DNA from: Streptococcus parasanguinis ATCC 15912
Lineage (GTDB): Bacteria > Bacillota > Bacilli > Lactobacillales > Streptococcaceae
Length of the DNA stretch: 64,000 nucleotides
NCBI RefSeq assembly: GCF_000164675.2
Contig: NC_015678.1
Coordinates: forward strand, 558,001-622,000
Reading direction: 5' to 3'
Below, one piece after another: positions 53,339 through 63,242 of this stretch. The position numbers and the translations under genes are program-made. Every line of letters begins with the position of its first letter. Within the stretch, counting starts at the first letter, position 1. A model generated the notes under the pieces. It was not told where the DNA came from. It was given only the letters and a program-made list of their open reading frames with translations, and searched no databases.

Positions 53339-55660
53339 TTAATCATTTCTTGAAGATTGTTTCTTTTTCTTGAAACCAAACAATCCAGCAAGTAGCCCAA
53401 CGACAACACCTGTTGTTGCTGCTACATTTTTGGAGGAATCTCTCCCTGCCACAGCTTGGCTGTTTTCTTTTTTCGGTTTGATTTCTTCTACTTTCGCTTC
53501 TTGTTTTGAAGCTGGAGTAGCTTTTGGTGCTTGCACTTGCGGACTATTGGTACTTGTTGGAAGAACTGTCGGCGTATCCGAGAAAGTTGTTGGATTGCTT
53601 GAACGAATATCCATTGGCATATCTGCTGCTTTTAAGATAGCTGGATCCATACGTGAGGCAAGATCTTCATATTGAGAATTCAACAGTTCCACGACACTTT
53701 GATAGGATTGTAATGTTGTAAATTCTTCTTCTAATTTTTCTTTTTTATTTTCTAAATTAGCGACCGCAGCTGCTAAAACAGATTGGGCTTTGACCAATAA
53801 TTCTGGAGCATTTTTAAAGTCAGAAAGACGTTTTTCTGCAGCAGTTAGACGCTCTTGCGCTACTTTTAAAGCTTCATGTGCTTCTTGAACAACCTGCGCT
53901 TTTTCTGCTTCTTCCGCTCTTAAGAGAACTAATTTCTCATGTGCAGCTGCTAACAAGTCTTTTGCTTTTTGAAGCGATACTTCTTTCGGCTGAATTGCCG
54001 CTTCAATCCTTCCACGCGATACCGCAAGAGTAGCCTTAGCCTTTTCAACCGCATGGTCCTTTCGAACAAGAAGGATTTTGTAGTTTTGGATGGTCTTTTG
54101 CACATTGGCTATCTCTATTTCGACATTCGAGTTGGAATGGCGAGCATCTGCTAACTTGCCTTGCAAGATGATCATTTGGGACTCTTGATTAGCCTTGTCT
54201 AACTTAAGATTGGCCACTTCATCAGACTTGGCTTTTACATCTGCTCTTGTCGTAGTAGCCCCTGCTCCCTGACGCAATTGTTGAGCCAATTCGCTGGTAG
54301 TCACAGCCGAGGTGACCGGACTGTGCAGGAAGGCTGCTTCAGACATCGCATTAGTTGGGTCATAAGCAACAGATAGAGCAGTGGCTTTGTTATCCAGCAT
54401 TTGCAGGTAATGACCAACTTTGGCAAAGGCTTCTGCTCCAATCTTCATATAGATATCGTTGGCATCAATCTGTGTTTCATCTGTTGATAGACCATATTGA
54501 GCAGCCATTTTTTGGTAGGTTGCTTTTTCATTGAACCAAAAGTCCACCGCGCCAGCAGGAGAGAATCCATATGCAACATTCTCGTTTGGCAAATACTTAA
54601 ACATATGCCAATTAGCTTTTTTGAAATATTCTAACTGTACTTGGCTAGCAGGAAAAGAATAAGGATCAAGTTTCAATTCTGGCAACCCTGCATTCCGACG
54701 ATAAGCATTGATAGCATCCGCAATTTCAAGAGCCCGTAGATTAGCTTGCAAGGTTGCAGACTCTCCAACTGTCAAGCCGTCTTCTTCACGACTACGCTTG
54801 TATAAGGCTAAGGCACTCGCTGCAGCTTCATTGCCATTGTTAGCTAAGTGTTGCAAATAGCCTTCATAAGTTGCTTGACTCAACTGAGCCGGGCTACTAG
54901 CAGCCGCTTGTTCTAAGGCAGCTAGCTCGGCTTCTTTAGTTGCAATGACAGCTTTCAAATCAGTGAGACGTGTTTGGGCTAATTGAATGTCGCTCTCAAT
55001 TTGAGCCACTGTATCTGAACCATTTTGCTGGCTAGCTTGCAAGGTTGCAAGGTAATTTTGAGATTCTCGGATACTTTGCTCGACTTGACTTTGCTCCAAC
55101 AAGGCCTGATTTAGCACATTCTCATCATTCGATATTGGTGCTTTTGCCTGATTTAATTCATTTTGAGCTACATCGACCAAAGATTGCTGAGCTGTGACCT
55201 GATTTTCCTGCTGACGAACAGCCTCTACAATTTGATCATGTGCATCTTCCGCTTCTCTAACCTTATTTTCTTCGATGGTGACATAGGCTTGAGCTACTTT
55301 TACATCATTTTCTGCTTTCTCAATTTTCGCATCCGAAGTTGTCGCAATGAGGTCTTCGGCATCCGTAACTGCAAGTTTCTTCTCTTCTAATTCCTGTCCA
55401 GCTACTTTGACTGCTGTATGAGCCTCCATTACTTTTTGCTCTTGGTAATGTACATCTTTTACCGCTTGTCCTTTTTGAGCCGTAATTTGTTTCAATTCAT
55501 CAACTGTAATTGGTTTTTCGACTACTTCCGTGCTATTGGTTTCTGCATTTTCATTTTGCTTGACTTCTTCCGCACTGGCCTTGTGCTGAAACATACCAGA
55601 CAGTACCGTTGTTGCAGCAATTCCCGTCGTAAAAACTGATTTTCCTAATTTCTTTCCCAT
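53339..55660 (-). CDS. SEC10/PgrA-type surface protein without LPXTG
   Basis: 773 residues from the ATG at 55660, which follows GGAGGTGA; the longer frame to 55690 is not needed. Signal peptide ends near KASA|EE. Coiled coil about 40-265, SEC10/PgrA-like globular domain about 270-460 (INAYRRNAGLPELKLD, MSEAAFLHSPVTSAV), second coiled coil about 470-690, a Pro/Ser/Thr-rich stalk, then a hydrophobic helix (VAATTGVVVGLLAGLFGF) and a KKKK tail. That end looks like a sorting signal, but no LPXTG stands before it, so it may stay membrane-anchored. Paralogue of the adhesin at 15441-19289. Confidence 0.85.
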   Translation of the reverse strand: MGKKLGKSVFTTGIAATTVLSGMFQHKASAEEVKQNENAETNSTEVVEKPITVDELKQITAQKGQAVKDVHYQEQKVMEAHTAVKVAGQELEEKKLAVTDAEDLIATTSDAKIEKAENDVKVAQAYVTIEENKVREAEDAHDQIVEAVRQQENQVTAQQSLVDVAQNELNQAKAPISNDENVLNQALLEQSQVEQSIRESQNYLATLQASQQNGSDTVAQIESDIQLAQTRLTDLKAVIATKEAELAALEQAAASSPAQLSQATYEGYLQHLANNGNEAAASALALYKRSREEDGLTVGESATLQANLRALEIADAINAYRRNAGLPELKLDPYSFPASQVQLEYFKKANWHMFKYLPNENVAYGFSPAGAVDFWFNEKATYQKMAAQYGLSTDETQIDANDIYMKIGAEAFAKVGHYLQMLDNKATALSVAYDPTNAMSEAAFLHSPVTSAVTTSELAQQLRQGAGATTTRADVKAKSDEVANLKLDKANQESQMIILQGKLADARHSNSNVEIEIANVQKTIQNYKILLVRKDHAVEKAKATLAVSRGRIEAAIQPKEVSLQKAKDLLAAAHEKLVLLRAEEAEKAQVVQEAHEALKVAQERLTAAEKRLSDFKNAPELLVKAQSVLAAAVANLENKKEKLEEEFTTLQSYQSVVELLNSQYEDLASRMDPAILKAADMPMDIRSSNPTTFSDTPTVLPTSTNSPQVQAPKATPASKQEAKVEEIKPKKENSQAVAGRDSSKNVAATTGVVVGLLAGLFGFKKKKQSSRND

Positions 55661-55979
55661 TAAATCACCTCCAAAACTAAATCTTTTCAAAAAGTTTTTC
55701 TATCTTTTAGGATACCACATTTTGTTACCAATAACTAGTAGTAGGAAAAAGTTTTTTTGTATCATTTTAGTGTAAAAGAAAAACAGCTAACGCTGTTGCA
55801 GAATGGTAACAAACCCTACCAGCAATGGAATATTTGCCATTATATAGTTTGGGTACCTTATAGTGAAACCCCTTAGGAAATCTGATGTAGTGCCATTCTT
55901 AAGAGTTTTTAACTTTCTCTAGTAAAAGAAAAAGATTAAAGAAAATTACTTTTTCTTCAATCTAAAAATGCTGACACTA
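55661..55979. other. 319-bp gap upstream of the SEC10/PgrA gene
   Basis: Contains an extended -10 (TGGTATCCT on the minus strand, about 55711-55719) as a possible promoter, a small AACAGC/GCTGTT hairpin at about 55782-55797, and the trmD terminator. No gene seen. Confidence 0.45.
55932..55964 (-). terminator. Terminator of rimM-trmD
   Basis: Minus strand AGATTGAAGAAAA / TTTTCTTTAATCT stem followed by TTTTTC. Confidence 0.75.
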
Positions 55980-56696
55980 TTAGTCTTCCTGTTTAATTTG
56001 CTCCAACATTTTCTCTTCTTCTGCTGTCAACTCATAGTTTTCTAGCAAGTCTGGCCGACGCTCCAAGGTCTTTTTCAAACTCTGATAGAGGCGCCACTGA
56101 CGAATATTTTCATGGTGACCGCTCATGAGAACATCTGGAACCGTCATCCCTCTGTAATCATAAGGTCGTGTGTATTGAGGATATTCTAGAAGACCAGAGG
56201 AGAAACTGTCATCCTGGTGACTGGACTCTTTTCCGATCACTTCTGGAATCAAACGAACTGTCGCATCAATCATGGTCATGGCCGCTAACTCGCCACCTGT
56301 CAAAACATAATCTCCAAGAGAAATTTCATCCGTCACCAAGGTTTTGATCCTCTCGTCGTATCCCTCGTAGTGACCACAGATAAAGATCAATTCTTCTTCC
56401 TGAGCCAACTCTTCTGCGTAGGCTTGATCAAAGGTCCGACCAGCAGGATCCAGTAAAATCACGCGCGGATTCTTTTTCTCAATCGCATCAAAGGTATCAA
56501 AAATCGGTTGAGCTCGTAAGAGCATGCCTTGCCCGCCACCATAGGGTTCATCGTCCACATGGCGCGCTTTCTCCGCGTTTTCACGGAAATTATGGTAGTT
56601 GATCTCGAGAAGTCCCTTTTCACGCGCCTTTCCGACGATGGAATGCTCAAGAGGAGAAAACATCTCTGGAAAGAGGGTTAAAATATCAATCTTCAT
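55980..56696 (-). CDS. trmD: tRNA (guanine-N1)-methyltransferase
   Basis: 238 residues, SPOUT trefoil-knot fold. Visible blocks: [20 protein letters not shown], the [13 protein letters not shown] substrate loop near 50, [12 protein letters not shown] near 108 and the knot region [16 protein letters not shown] near 130. Methylates G37 in tRNAs to prevent frameshifts. Overlaps rimM by 11 bp. Confidence 0.97.
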   Translation of the reverse strand: MKIDILTLFPEMFSPLEHSIVGKAREKGLLEINYHNFRENAEKARHVDDEPYGGGQGMLLRAQPIFDTFDAIEKKNPRVILLDPAGRTFDQAYAEELAQEEELIFICGHYEGYDERIKTLVTDEISLGDYVLTGGELAAMTMIDATVRLIPEVIGKESSHQDDSFSSGLLEYPQYTRPYDYRGMTVPDVLMSGHHENIRQWRLYQSLKKTLERRPDLLENYELTAEEEKMLEQIKQED

Positions 56697-57204
56697 CGTC
56701 TAACCCTTCTAAGATATCTACATCCACCCGGTTTCCTGGGATATCGATATTTAAGACTACAGGTGGGATATATGGCAAAAGAAGATCGCGTTTTCCTTTG
56801 CGTTTAACGACCCAGACATCATTGGCACCTGGTTGCAGGATTTCCTTGATCTGACCGATTAGCTGGTCGTTTTCGTAAACATCAAGGCCGATGATCTCAT
56901 GGTAATAAAATTCGCCCTCATCCAAATCCGTCAAGTCTTCTTCTGCAACCTTGAGGCTAAAGCCCTTGAATTTTTCAATGGCATTGATATGGTACATATC
57001 CTTAAACTTGATGATGTCGAAGTTCTTGTGCTTGCGATGACTGGCAATGGTCACCGTTTGGACAAAACGATCCTCCTCATCAAAGAGAGCCAACTCAGCT
57101 CCTTTTTTAAAACGCTCTTCCGTAAAGTCTGTTACAGACAAGACCCGCATCTCCCCTTGTAAGCCTAGGGTATTGACAATTTTCCCAACGTTAAAATAAT
57201 TCAT
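56686..57204 (-). CDS. rimM: 16S rRNA processing protein RimM
   Basis: 172 residues. N-terminal RimM beta-barrel ([20 protein letters not shown]) and C-terminal PRC barrel ([13 protein letters not shown]...[12 protein letters not shown]). Helps 30S head assembly by binding S19. Upstream neighbour of trmD. Confidence 0.96.
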   Translation of the reverse strand: MNYFNVGKIVNTLGLQGEMRVLSVTDFTEERFKKGAELALFDEEDRFVQTVTIASHRKHKNFDIIKFKDMYHINAIEKFKGFSLKVAEEDLTDLDEGEFYYHEIIGLDVYENDQLIGQIKEILQPGANDVWVVKRKGKRDLLLPYIPPVVLNIDIPGNRVDVDILEGLDDED

Positions 57205-57240
57205 TTTATTCTTTACATTCCTCTTTTAATTAATTTATCT

Positions 57241-58023
57241 CTACAGTTCTCTAATAAGAGCTGCAATTTTTTCCGATTCTGACCACTGTAGATAGTGGTG
57301 GTTTCCACCTAGAATGAGTTTTGTATTAGAATTACAATATTCTGAATCTCTGTACTCTTTTTCTCTATACGCCTGACAAAATACGAAAACAGGAATATTA
57401 TCTGCTAAGGACAAACTATCAAAATCTTCAGCGGTAATATTTACAGATATCTGAAATCCAGGAACTTGCTTTTCCAATTCCAAGCCCTTTTCTTCCATCA
57501 ATTCCCAAATCAGTCTGTCATTTTCAGGTTCAAATGTCGCTTGTGTTAGTCCCTTAAAATAATTTTCCGGACCACATTCTTCGATCATTCTCATTTGCTC
57601 TTCCATTTCTGGATAAGGATTTTTTGAAAAATCAGCAAACATTATATTTTTTGTTGTTGGTTCAATTGCTATCAAAGCTTGACACTTAATTGGTTTACTC
57701 ATTAACTTTAAAGCCAAAACACCACTTAAACTATGAACACAAAGTATATAATTGGAAATTTCCAATCCCTTCAGGATTTCGTATACCGCTTCAACAAGAT
57801 TATCCAAATTAAGTCCTGTTTGACTATGAATCGGACTCCTACCTGTATTCGGAAAATCAATCGTTAAGTAACCTATTGAGGAAGGAAGTTTTTCAAGTAT
57901 TGGTAGGAAATTTTCATAACTTGGTATCAAACCAGCACCATTTAAACAAACTAGTACTTTATTTCTCTTTTTATAAGTAACAGAGAGACAACCAATCTTT
58001 GTAGTTACTTCAAATCGGTTCAT
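57241..58023 (-). CDS. Alpha/beta hydrolase
   Basis: 260 residues from the ATG at 58023, preceded by AGAAAGAG; an in-frame ATG at 58062 is an alternative with a weaker ribosome site. Oxyanion-side block LVCLNGAGLIPSYENF, nucleophile elbow VHSLSGVLAL with the Ser near 105, and a late catalytic His in LGGNHHYLQW. Substrate unknown. Together with the nucleotide pyrophosphatase gene it lies between khpA and rimM. Confidence 0.75.
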   Translation of the reverse strand: MNRFEVTTKIGCLSVTYKKRNKVLVCLNGAGLIPSYENFLPILEKLPSSIGYLTIDFPNTGRSPIHSQTGLNLDNLVEAVYEILKGLEISNYILCVHSLSGVLALKLMSKPIKCQALIAIEPTTKNIMFADFSKNPYPEMEEQMRMIEECGPENYFKGLTQATFEPENDRLIWELMEEKGLELEKQVPGFQISVNITAEDFDSLSLADNIPVFVFCQAYREKEYRDSEYCNSNTKLILGGNHHYLQWSESEKIAALIREL

Positions 58024-58098
58024 ATCAAAATAACTCTTTCTAAACAACAATTCACTTAACATTCTTAGGTTTTATTTTATCACGTTCAAGGGATTTTC

Positions 58099-58431
58099 TC
58101 AAATGCTCTTTTTTGCTAAAAAGCCTTCCAAATCTTGTTCATGCTGATACTTGATGGCTGCCTTCTTGTCTTTTTCAAAAATAGTCTTCGTTAGGTCAAT
58201 ATGGTTAATAGCTGCAATTGCCACTGTGTAGTGAATGATATCTGCCAACTCCTTTGCCAATTCCTCGTTTGAATCTTGGACACCCTCTTTTCTACCTGAA
58301 CGTCCATTTAAAACCTCAGCGACTTCTCCAACTTCTTCCACTAGTTTGATAAAAAGTCCTTCTTCTGTTCTAGATTGTTGGTAATGATCAAGTAAGTATT
58401 CCTCTAGTTGTCTAACTGTTAAATCTCTCAT
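58099..58431 (-). CDS. MazG-like nucleotide pyrophosphohydrolase
   Basis: 110 residues from the ATG at 58431, after AAGGAGAAGGA. The all-alpha NTP-PPase pattern is clear: two acidic helices, KLVEEVGEVAEVLNG (ExxE) and ELAKELADIIHYTVAIA (ExxxD), that bind magnesium. Single-domain member, so it is probably a house-cleaning enzyme that hydrolyses noncanonical nucleoside triphosphates. The short distance to khpA suggests shared transcription. Confidence 0.82.
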   Translation of the reverse strand: MRDLTVRQLEEYLLDHYQQSRTEEGLFIKLVEEVGEVAEVLNGRSGRKEGVQDSNEELAKELADIIHYTVAIAAINHIDLTKTIFEKDKKAAIKYQHEQDLEGFLAKKSI

Positions 58432-58473
58432 TCCTTCTCCTTGCAAAAAAAGCGAGACCTTGTCCCGCTTTTC

Positions 58474-58713
58474 TTATTTTTCGTCAATAACGATTCTTAC
58501 TTTTTTATCTTCAGTTGGGACAGAGTAGACAATCGTTCTTATCGCAGAAATGGTGCGACCTTTTCGACCGATTACACGACCAACATCGCTAGGATCAAGG
58601 TCAAGGTGGTACTCCAAGAATTCAGGAGTATCTTCGATCTTGATGGTTAAAGCATCCGGTTGTGAAATCAAGGGTTTCACAATTGCAATAATGAGATTTT
58701 CAATCGTATCCAT
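58474..58713 (-). CDS. khpA: KH-domain RNA-binding protein KhpA
   Basis: 79 residues. A single KH fold with the GRKG loop in [20 protein letters not shown]. Partner of KhpB/EloR in streptococcal cell elongation and RNA binding. Lies 20 bp after rpsP, the conserved order. Confidence 0.93.
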   Translation of the reverse strand: MDTIENLIIAIVKPLISQPDALTIKIEDTPEFLEYHLDLDPSDVGRVIGRKGRTISAIRTIVYSVPTEDKKVRIVIDEK

Positions 58714-58733
58714 ACATCAACCTACTTAAAAAA

Positions 58734-59006
58734 TTATTTTGAGAATTTAGAATCGTGGAATTTCTTCAAGACACCAGCTTTTGAAAGGATGTTGCGAACT
58801 GTATCTGAAGGTTGAGCTCCATCAGCCAACCATGCAAGAACGCGATCTTCTTTCAAAGTTACTTGGTTTTCTTCAACAAGTGGATTGTAAGTTCCAACTG
58901 TTTCGATGAAACGTCCATCACGTGGTGAACGTGAATCTGCTACGTTGATACGGTAGTAAGGTTTTTTCTTAGAACCCATACGAGTCAAACGAATTTTAAC
59001 TGCCAT
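58734..59006 (-). CDS. rpsP: 30S ribosomal protein S16
   Basis: 90 residues, full length ([20 protein letters not shown] and [18 protein letters not shown]). First gene of the rpsP-khpA group. Confidence 0.97.
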   Translation of the reverse strand: MAVKIRLTRMGSKKKPYYRINVADSRSPRDGRFIETVGTYNPLVEENQVTLKEDRVLAWLADGAQPSDTVRNILSKAGVLKKFHDSKFSK

Positions 59007-59129
59007 TTTTATAAGTCTCTTTTCTATATTTTAATTTTTGGTGAAATAGACAAGCTATTTAGCACATGATCTATTATAACACATTTTATAGACCTGTCAA
59101 GAAAAAAACTTGACAGTATTTAAAATTTT

Positions 59130-59819
59130 TTATTTTATCAGTAAATCGGCGATTTCTTGATAGTTGCTAACGGTATAAGTCGGCACTACTTGGCTGGTAT
59201 TTTTCTTGTGATCAGGATTATACCAGACGGTATCAATCGCCGCAGCATTTCCTCCTGCTATATCCGCCGTCAAAGAATCTCCGATCATGAGGGTCTTTTT
59301 CTTGCTAAAACCTGGAATCAGTTGGCCAACTTTGTCAAAAAATGCAGGTTCTGGTTTCTGAGTATGAAGCTGCTCAGAGATAAAGACCTCTTTAAAATTA
59401 GAAGCAATTGTAGAATGAGCCAAGCGTCCTTCTTGAATGGCAGTCACTCCGTTCGTTGCACCATAGAGCTGGTAACCTGCTTTTTCAAGTCGGGCCAGTA
59501 AGTCCTCCGCACCTAGGAAAGATTGCCCCTGAAGACTGATGTAGTCTTGGTAGCGAAGAGCCATCTCAGCCCCATCAACAGAAATCCCAAAGTGGGCAAA
59601 CCCGATCGCAAACCGACTATCCACTAGCTCTTGCTTGGTTAACTTCTTTTTTTCCAAATCCTTCCAGAGCCCTTGGTTCATGGGTTTGTAATAATCCTTA
59701 AAGGCCTGTACATCTGGAAAATTCATGTCTTCTAACATCTGCGTCAAGGCTGTTTCTTCAGCAGATTCAAAGTCCAACAAAGTATGGTCCAAATCAAAAA
59801 GCAAAAATGTATATGCCAT
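59130..59819 (-). CDS. HAD-family nucleotidase (YjjG type)
   Basis: 229 residues from the ATG at 59819; the frame further upstream lies inside the preceding gene. Nucleophile motif FDLDHTLLDFES at 7-18, motif II GATNGVT near 113, motif III Lys in TQKPEPAFFD near 147, motif IV in MIGDSLTADIAGG near 173. The family dephosphorylates nucleotides, including noncanonical pyrimidine ones. The start overlaps the previous stop as TAATG. Confidence 0.85.
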   Translation of the reverse strand: MAYTFLLFDLDHTLLDFESAEETALTQMLEDMNFPDVQAFKDYYKPMNQGLWKDLEKKKLTKQELVDSRFAIGFAHFGISVDGAEMALRYQDYISLQGQSFLGAEDLLARLEKAGYQLYGATNGVTAIQEGRLAHSTIASNFKEVFISEQLHTQKPEPAFFDKVGQLIPGFSKKKTLMIGDSLTADIAGGNAAAIDTVWYNPDHKKNTSQVVPTYTVSNYQEIADLLIK

Positions 59820-60313
59820 TACAAACGATCCTTCAATTTTTCTACAAATAAATAAGCCGCTGGGCAGGTGAGGGTATTCTTGATGGTCAGATGGTTGATC
59901 TGATAAATCTTCTTGCGATCGGTGTGAGGGAATTCCCGACAAGCTTTAGGCCGAACATCATAAATCGAACAGAGATTATCTCCCCCCAAGAAAGGACAAG
60001 GCATGGATTTAAAAACCTTGTCCCCATCTTCATCAACCTGAAGAAATTCTGCCTCAAAGGCAGGAAGCTTCATCTTGAAATATTTGGCGATCCGCGTGAT
60101 ATCCGCTTCCTTAAAATCAGGCCCTAAGGTTTTGCAGCAATTGGCACAAGCGGTACAATCGATTTCTTGGAAAACTTCATTGTGAATTTCTTGCGCTATT
60201 TTATCTAAATTCTTAGGTGGCTTCTTCTTGAGATTCGTCAATACCTTGCGGTGCTCCTTTTGCTTTTGGAGAGCTAACTGATGGTATTTTTCAATATCAA
60301 TTTCCTGTGTCAT
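59819..60313 (-). CDS. YkgJ-family Cys-rich metal-cluster protein
   Basis: 164 residues. Cys clusters DCTACANCCKTLGPDF near 55 and CPFLGGDNLCSIYDVRPKAC near 103 fit the YkgJ zinc or iron-sulfur binding pattern. N-terminal basic helix. Function unknown. Coupled with the HAD phosphatase gene. Confidence 0.83.
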   Translation of the reverse strand: MTQEIDIEKYHQLALQKQKEHRKVLTNLKKKPPKNLDKIAQEIHNEVFQEIDCTACANCCKTLGPDFKEADITRIAKYFKMKLPAFEAEFLQVDEDGDKVFKSMPCPFLGGDNLCSIYDVRPKACREFPHTDRKKIYQINHLTIKNTLTCPAAYLFVEKLKDRL

Positions 60314-60362
60314 CCTCTATTTCCTCTTCTAAACAATAGAAAGATTATACCACAAAGACTGT

Positions 60363-60535
60363 AAAAAAGGGAGTGGGACAGAACTCCGACTAATAAGGAG
60401 AGTTCGTTTTCCCACCCCCGCACAGTTGATTAGGCTATCTTTGGAGCTAAAAAAGCGAACAAAGATACCAATCAACCACTGCGTCATACTGTTATTCTTA
60501 TCAAACATCGAAGACTGGATAGTTTAAGTCAAGCT
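60363..60535. repeat. Composite intergenic repeat with two hairpins
   Basis: The first hairpin, 60363-60419, pairs GGGAGTGGGA..GAACTCC with GGAGAGTTCGTTTTCCCACCC. The second, 60425-60476, pairs GTTGATT and TATCTTTG with CAAAGATA and AATCAAC. A tail beginning CACTGCGTCATACTG follows. From memory, elements of this layout (GTGGGACAG..., CCCGCACAGTTGA..., CAACCACTGCGTC) are scattered through mitis/sanguinis-group genomes. The first hairpin also serves as terminator for the lipoprotein gene. Confidence 0.65.
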
Positions 60536-60544
60536 TCCTCTTCA

Positions 60545-61189
60545 TTAATCCGTTACAGCACCTGTTCCGTCTAGGCTCCAAGTGTCTTCGATGTATGGGA
60601 TAAAAGTTTTCAAGGTTTCTGCATCCCCTTCAAAAGAAATGGTATAAACTTTTTCACCCTTCTGGAAGATCCAAGTAATCAGGTATTGACCGGATTTCAT
60701 GACAATTTGAAGCTGGTAAGCGTCCAGACCTGCGACTTTAGTCCGCGCTCCCGTCATCTTTCCAACATCCTGGTTATCTTGCCACATAACAGCCAGTTTC
60801 TTGGCTAAAAATTCTGCATTAAATTCAATATCAGCGGGGACTTTTGCCTTCTCTCGCGTAAAGCTGTCCAAGGTGACAATATTATAGCCACTACCATCCG
60901 TATACTGGACAGCTTCTGTCCCATCGATATCCGTGAACTTGATCCATTTACTTGGAATATCAATGTAACCATAATCTGCATTTCCAATTCGCTTGGTTGA
61001 TTGGCTGGGAGTGTTTTTCTTTGTAGAAGAAGTATCCTTTGACAATGAGCTGCTTGTTTTCTTTTCGACTTTACTGCTACTTTCTTTTGTAGAAGAAGCT
61101 GCTGTGTCCTTTTTAGTGGTGTGACTGCAAGCCATTAATGTGCAGGCAGAAAGAATCATCAGTGATGTGACCAATAATTTGTGTTTCAT
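60545..61189 (-). CDS. Putative lipoprotein, unknown function
   Basis: 214 residues from the ATG at 61189 (GGAGG site; a TTG two codons earlier is less likely). Lipoprotein signal peptide with lipobox LMAC, lipid-modified Cys near 21. A Ser/Lys/Thr-rich stretch (about 25-70) leads to a globular beta-rich domain (YGYIDIPSKWIKFTDIDGTE, then AGLDAYQLQIVMKSGQYLIT). Probably bound to the outer face of the membrane; role unknown. Confidence 0.82.
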   Translation of the reverse strand: MKHKLLVTSLMILSACTLMACSHTTKKDTAASSTKESSSKVEKKTSSSLSKDTSSTKKNTPSQSTKRIGNADYGYIDIPSKWIKFTDIDGTEAVQYTDGSGYNIVTLDSFTREKAKVPADIEFNAEFLAKKLAVMWQDNQDVGKMTGARTKVAGLDAYQLQIVMKSGQYLITWIFQKGEKVYTISFEGDAETLKTFIPYIEDTWSLDGTGAVTD

Positions 61190-61318
61190 ACTCAACCTCC
61201 TTGAGAACGGTTTCTTTCTTCTAGTCTACCATGAATGTGGGTATTTTAAAATAGGATAAGTGTCACATCTGATGGAACCTTTCTAATTCAGTTTATTTCT
61301 TTCAAACCTAAAATAAAA

Positions 61319-61345
61319 GCGCCCTTTTTTGGGGGGCACTTTAAA
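61319..61345 (-). terminator. Terminator of lepA
   Basis: Minus strand AGTGCCCCCCAAAAAAGGGCGCT followed by TTTATTTT. Confidence 0.75.
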
Positions 61346-61347
61346 TG

Positions 61348-63174
61348 TTATTCTTCATCCATTGACAAGACAGATAAGAAAGCTTCCTGTGGTACTTCTA
61401 CAGATCCGATCGCTTTCATCCGTTTTTTACCGGCTTTTTGTTTTTCAAGAAGCTTCCGTTTCCGTGAGACGTCCCCACCATAACACTTGGCCAAGACGTT
61501 CTTACGAAGAGCCTTGATATCTGTCCGGGCCACGATCTTATGACCGATGGCTGCTTGGATAGGCACTTCAAACTGTTGCCGAGGGATAATCTTCTTGAGC
61601 TTCTCAACGATTAATTTACCACGTTCATAGGCAAAGTCCTTGTGAACGATAAAGCTGAGGGCATCGACAGTATCCCCATTAAGAAGGATATCCATTTTAA
61701 CCAATTTAGATGGACGGTATTCAGACAACTCATAGTCAAAGCTCGCATAGCCACGAGTAGAGGATTTCAATTTATCAAAGAAATCAAAGACAATTTCCGC
61801 TAGTGGGATTTGATAGATGACATTCACCCGATTTTCATCGATGTAATCCATGGTCACAAAATCACCGCGTTTCCGTTGAGCCAATTCCATCACAGCCCCG
61901 ACAAACTCTTGTGGCACCATGATTTGTGCTTTGACATATGGTTCTTCGATCGAAGCGATCTTGGTTGGATCTGGAAACTCAGAAGGGTTTGAGACATCCA
62001 GTGCTTCTCCATCTGTCAAATTGACCTTGTAGATTACAGACGGTGCTGTCATGATCAAGTCAATGTTGAACTCGCGCTCCAAGCGCTCTTGGATAACGTC
62101 CATATGAAGAAGTCCCAAGAAACCACAACGGAAACCAAATCCAAGAGCTTGAGAAGTTTCTGGTTCAAATTGAAGACTGGCATCATTCAATTGCAATTTT
62201 TCCAAGGCTTCACGAAGGTCATTGTATTTATTGGATTCAATCGGATAAAGACCTGCAAAGACCATCGGATTCATCTGCTTGTATCCATGTAGCGGCTCGC
62301 TTGCTGGATTGGTCGCTAGGGTCACCGTATCCCCGACACGGGTATCCGCAACGGTCTTGATAGAGGCCGCAATATAGCCAACGTCTCCCGTCGCAAGGAA
62401 ATCACGTCCAACTGCTTTAGGAGTAAAAATCCCAACTTCAGTGACATCAAAGGTCTTGCTATTGCTCATGAGCTGGATCTTATCGCCCGGTTTAACCATT
62501 CCATTGACCACTCGGACCTGAAGGATTACTCCACGATAGGCATCATATACAGAGTCAAAGATCAAGGCTTGAAGAGGAGCTTCAACATCCCCAGTCGGTG
62601 CTGGAACTTTCTCAACAATCTGCTCCAAAATCTCTTCAATCCCGATACCAGCCTTGGCAGAAGCTAAGACTGCCTCACTAGCATCTAGACCGATGACATC
62701 TTCTACTTCTGTGCGCACGCGTTCTGGATCTGCAGCTGGTAAGTCGATTTTATTGATTACTGGCAGGATTTCCAAATCATTGTCCAAAGCAAGGTAGACA
62801 TTGGCTAGTGTCTGAGCTTCAATCCCTTGAGCAGCATCTACTACGAGAATGGCACCCTCACAGGCGGCAAGCGACCGCGAAACCTCATAGGTAAAGTCCA
62901 CGTGTCCTGGTGTGTCAATCAAGTGGAAGATATAGGTTTCCCCATCTTTAGCCGTGTAGTTCAATTCGATGGCATTGAGCTTGATGGTAATCCCACGTTC
63001 CCGCTCCAGGTCCATACTATCTAAAAGTTGGGCTTGCATCTCCCGACTAGACACGGTTTCGGTTTTTTCTAAAATTCGATCGGCCAAGGTTGACTTTCCA
63101 TGATCAATATGGGCGATGATCGAGAAGTTCCGAATCTTCTCTTGTCGTTTTTTTAATTCTTCAAAATTTGGCAT
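61348..63174 (-). CDS. lepA: Elongation factor 4
   Basis: 608 residues from the ATG at 63174, 6 bp after AGGAAG; the frame to 63210 is an extension. GTPase motifs G1 [15 protein letters not shown]3 [13 protein letters not shown]4 NKIDLPAA; then EF-G-like domains and the LepA-specific C-terminal domain ([20 protein letters not shown]). Back-translocates stalled ribosomes. Complete and monocistronic. Confidence 0.97.
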   Translation of the reverse strand: MPNFEELKKRQEKIRNFSIIAHIDHGKSTLADRILEKTETVSSREMQAQLLDSMDLERERGITIKLNAIELNYTAKDGETYIFHLIDTPGHVDFTYEVSRSLAACEGAILVVDAAQGIEAQTLANVYLALDNDLEILPVINKIDLPAADPERVRTEVEDVIGLDASEAVLASAKAGIGIEEILEQIVEKVPAPTGDVEAPLQALIFDSVYDAYRGVILQVRVVNGMVKPGDKIQLMSNSKTFDVTEVGIFTPKAVGRDFLATGDVGYIAASIKTVADTRVGDTVTLATNPASEPLHGYKQMNPMVFAGLYPIESNKYNDLREALEKLQLNDASLQFEPETSQALGFGFRCGFLGLLHMDVIQERLEREFNIDLIMTAPSVIYKVNLTDGEALDVSNPSEFPDPTKIASIEEPYVKAQIMVPQEFVGAVMELAQRKRGDFVTMDYIDENRVNVIYQIPLAEIVFDFFDKLKSSTRGYASFDYELSEYRPSKLVKMDILLNGDTVDALSFIVHKDFAYERGKLIVEKLKKIIPRQQFEVPIQAAIGHKIVARTDIKALRKNVLAKCYGGDVSRKRKLLEKQKAGKKRMKAIGSVEVPQEAFLSVLSMDEE

Positions 63175-63220
63175 AATCATCTTCCTAGTAAATTTAATCG
63201 TACTCTTCATTATAACAAAA

Positions 63221-63242
63221 AAGATAGGGCTTTGCCTATCTT
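63221..63242 (-). terminator. Terminator of the acetyltransferase gene
   Basis: Minus strand AAGATAGGCAAAGCCCTATCTTTTTT; it overlaps the stop codon of the gene. Confidence 0.85.

Noticed and set aside
59820..59942. Upstream extension of the HAD phosphatase
   Set aside because: It lies within the YkgJ gene, and the HAD family begins at MAYTFLLFDLD, with the start overlapping the previous stop.
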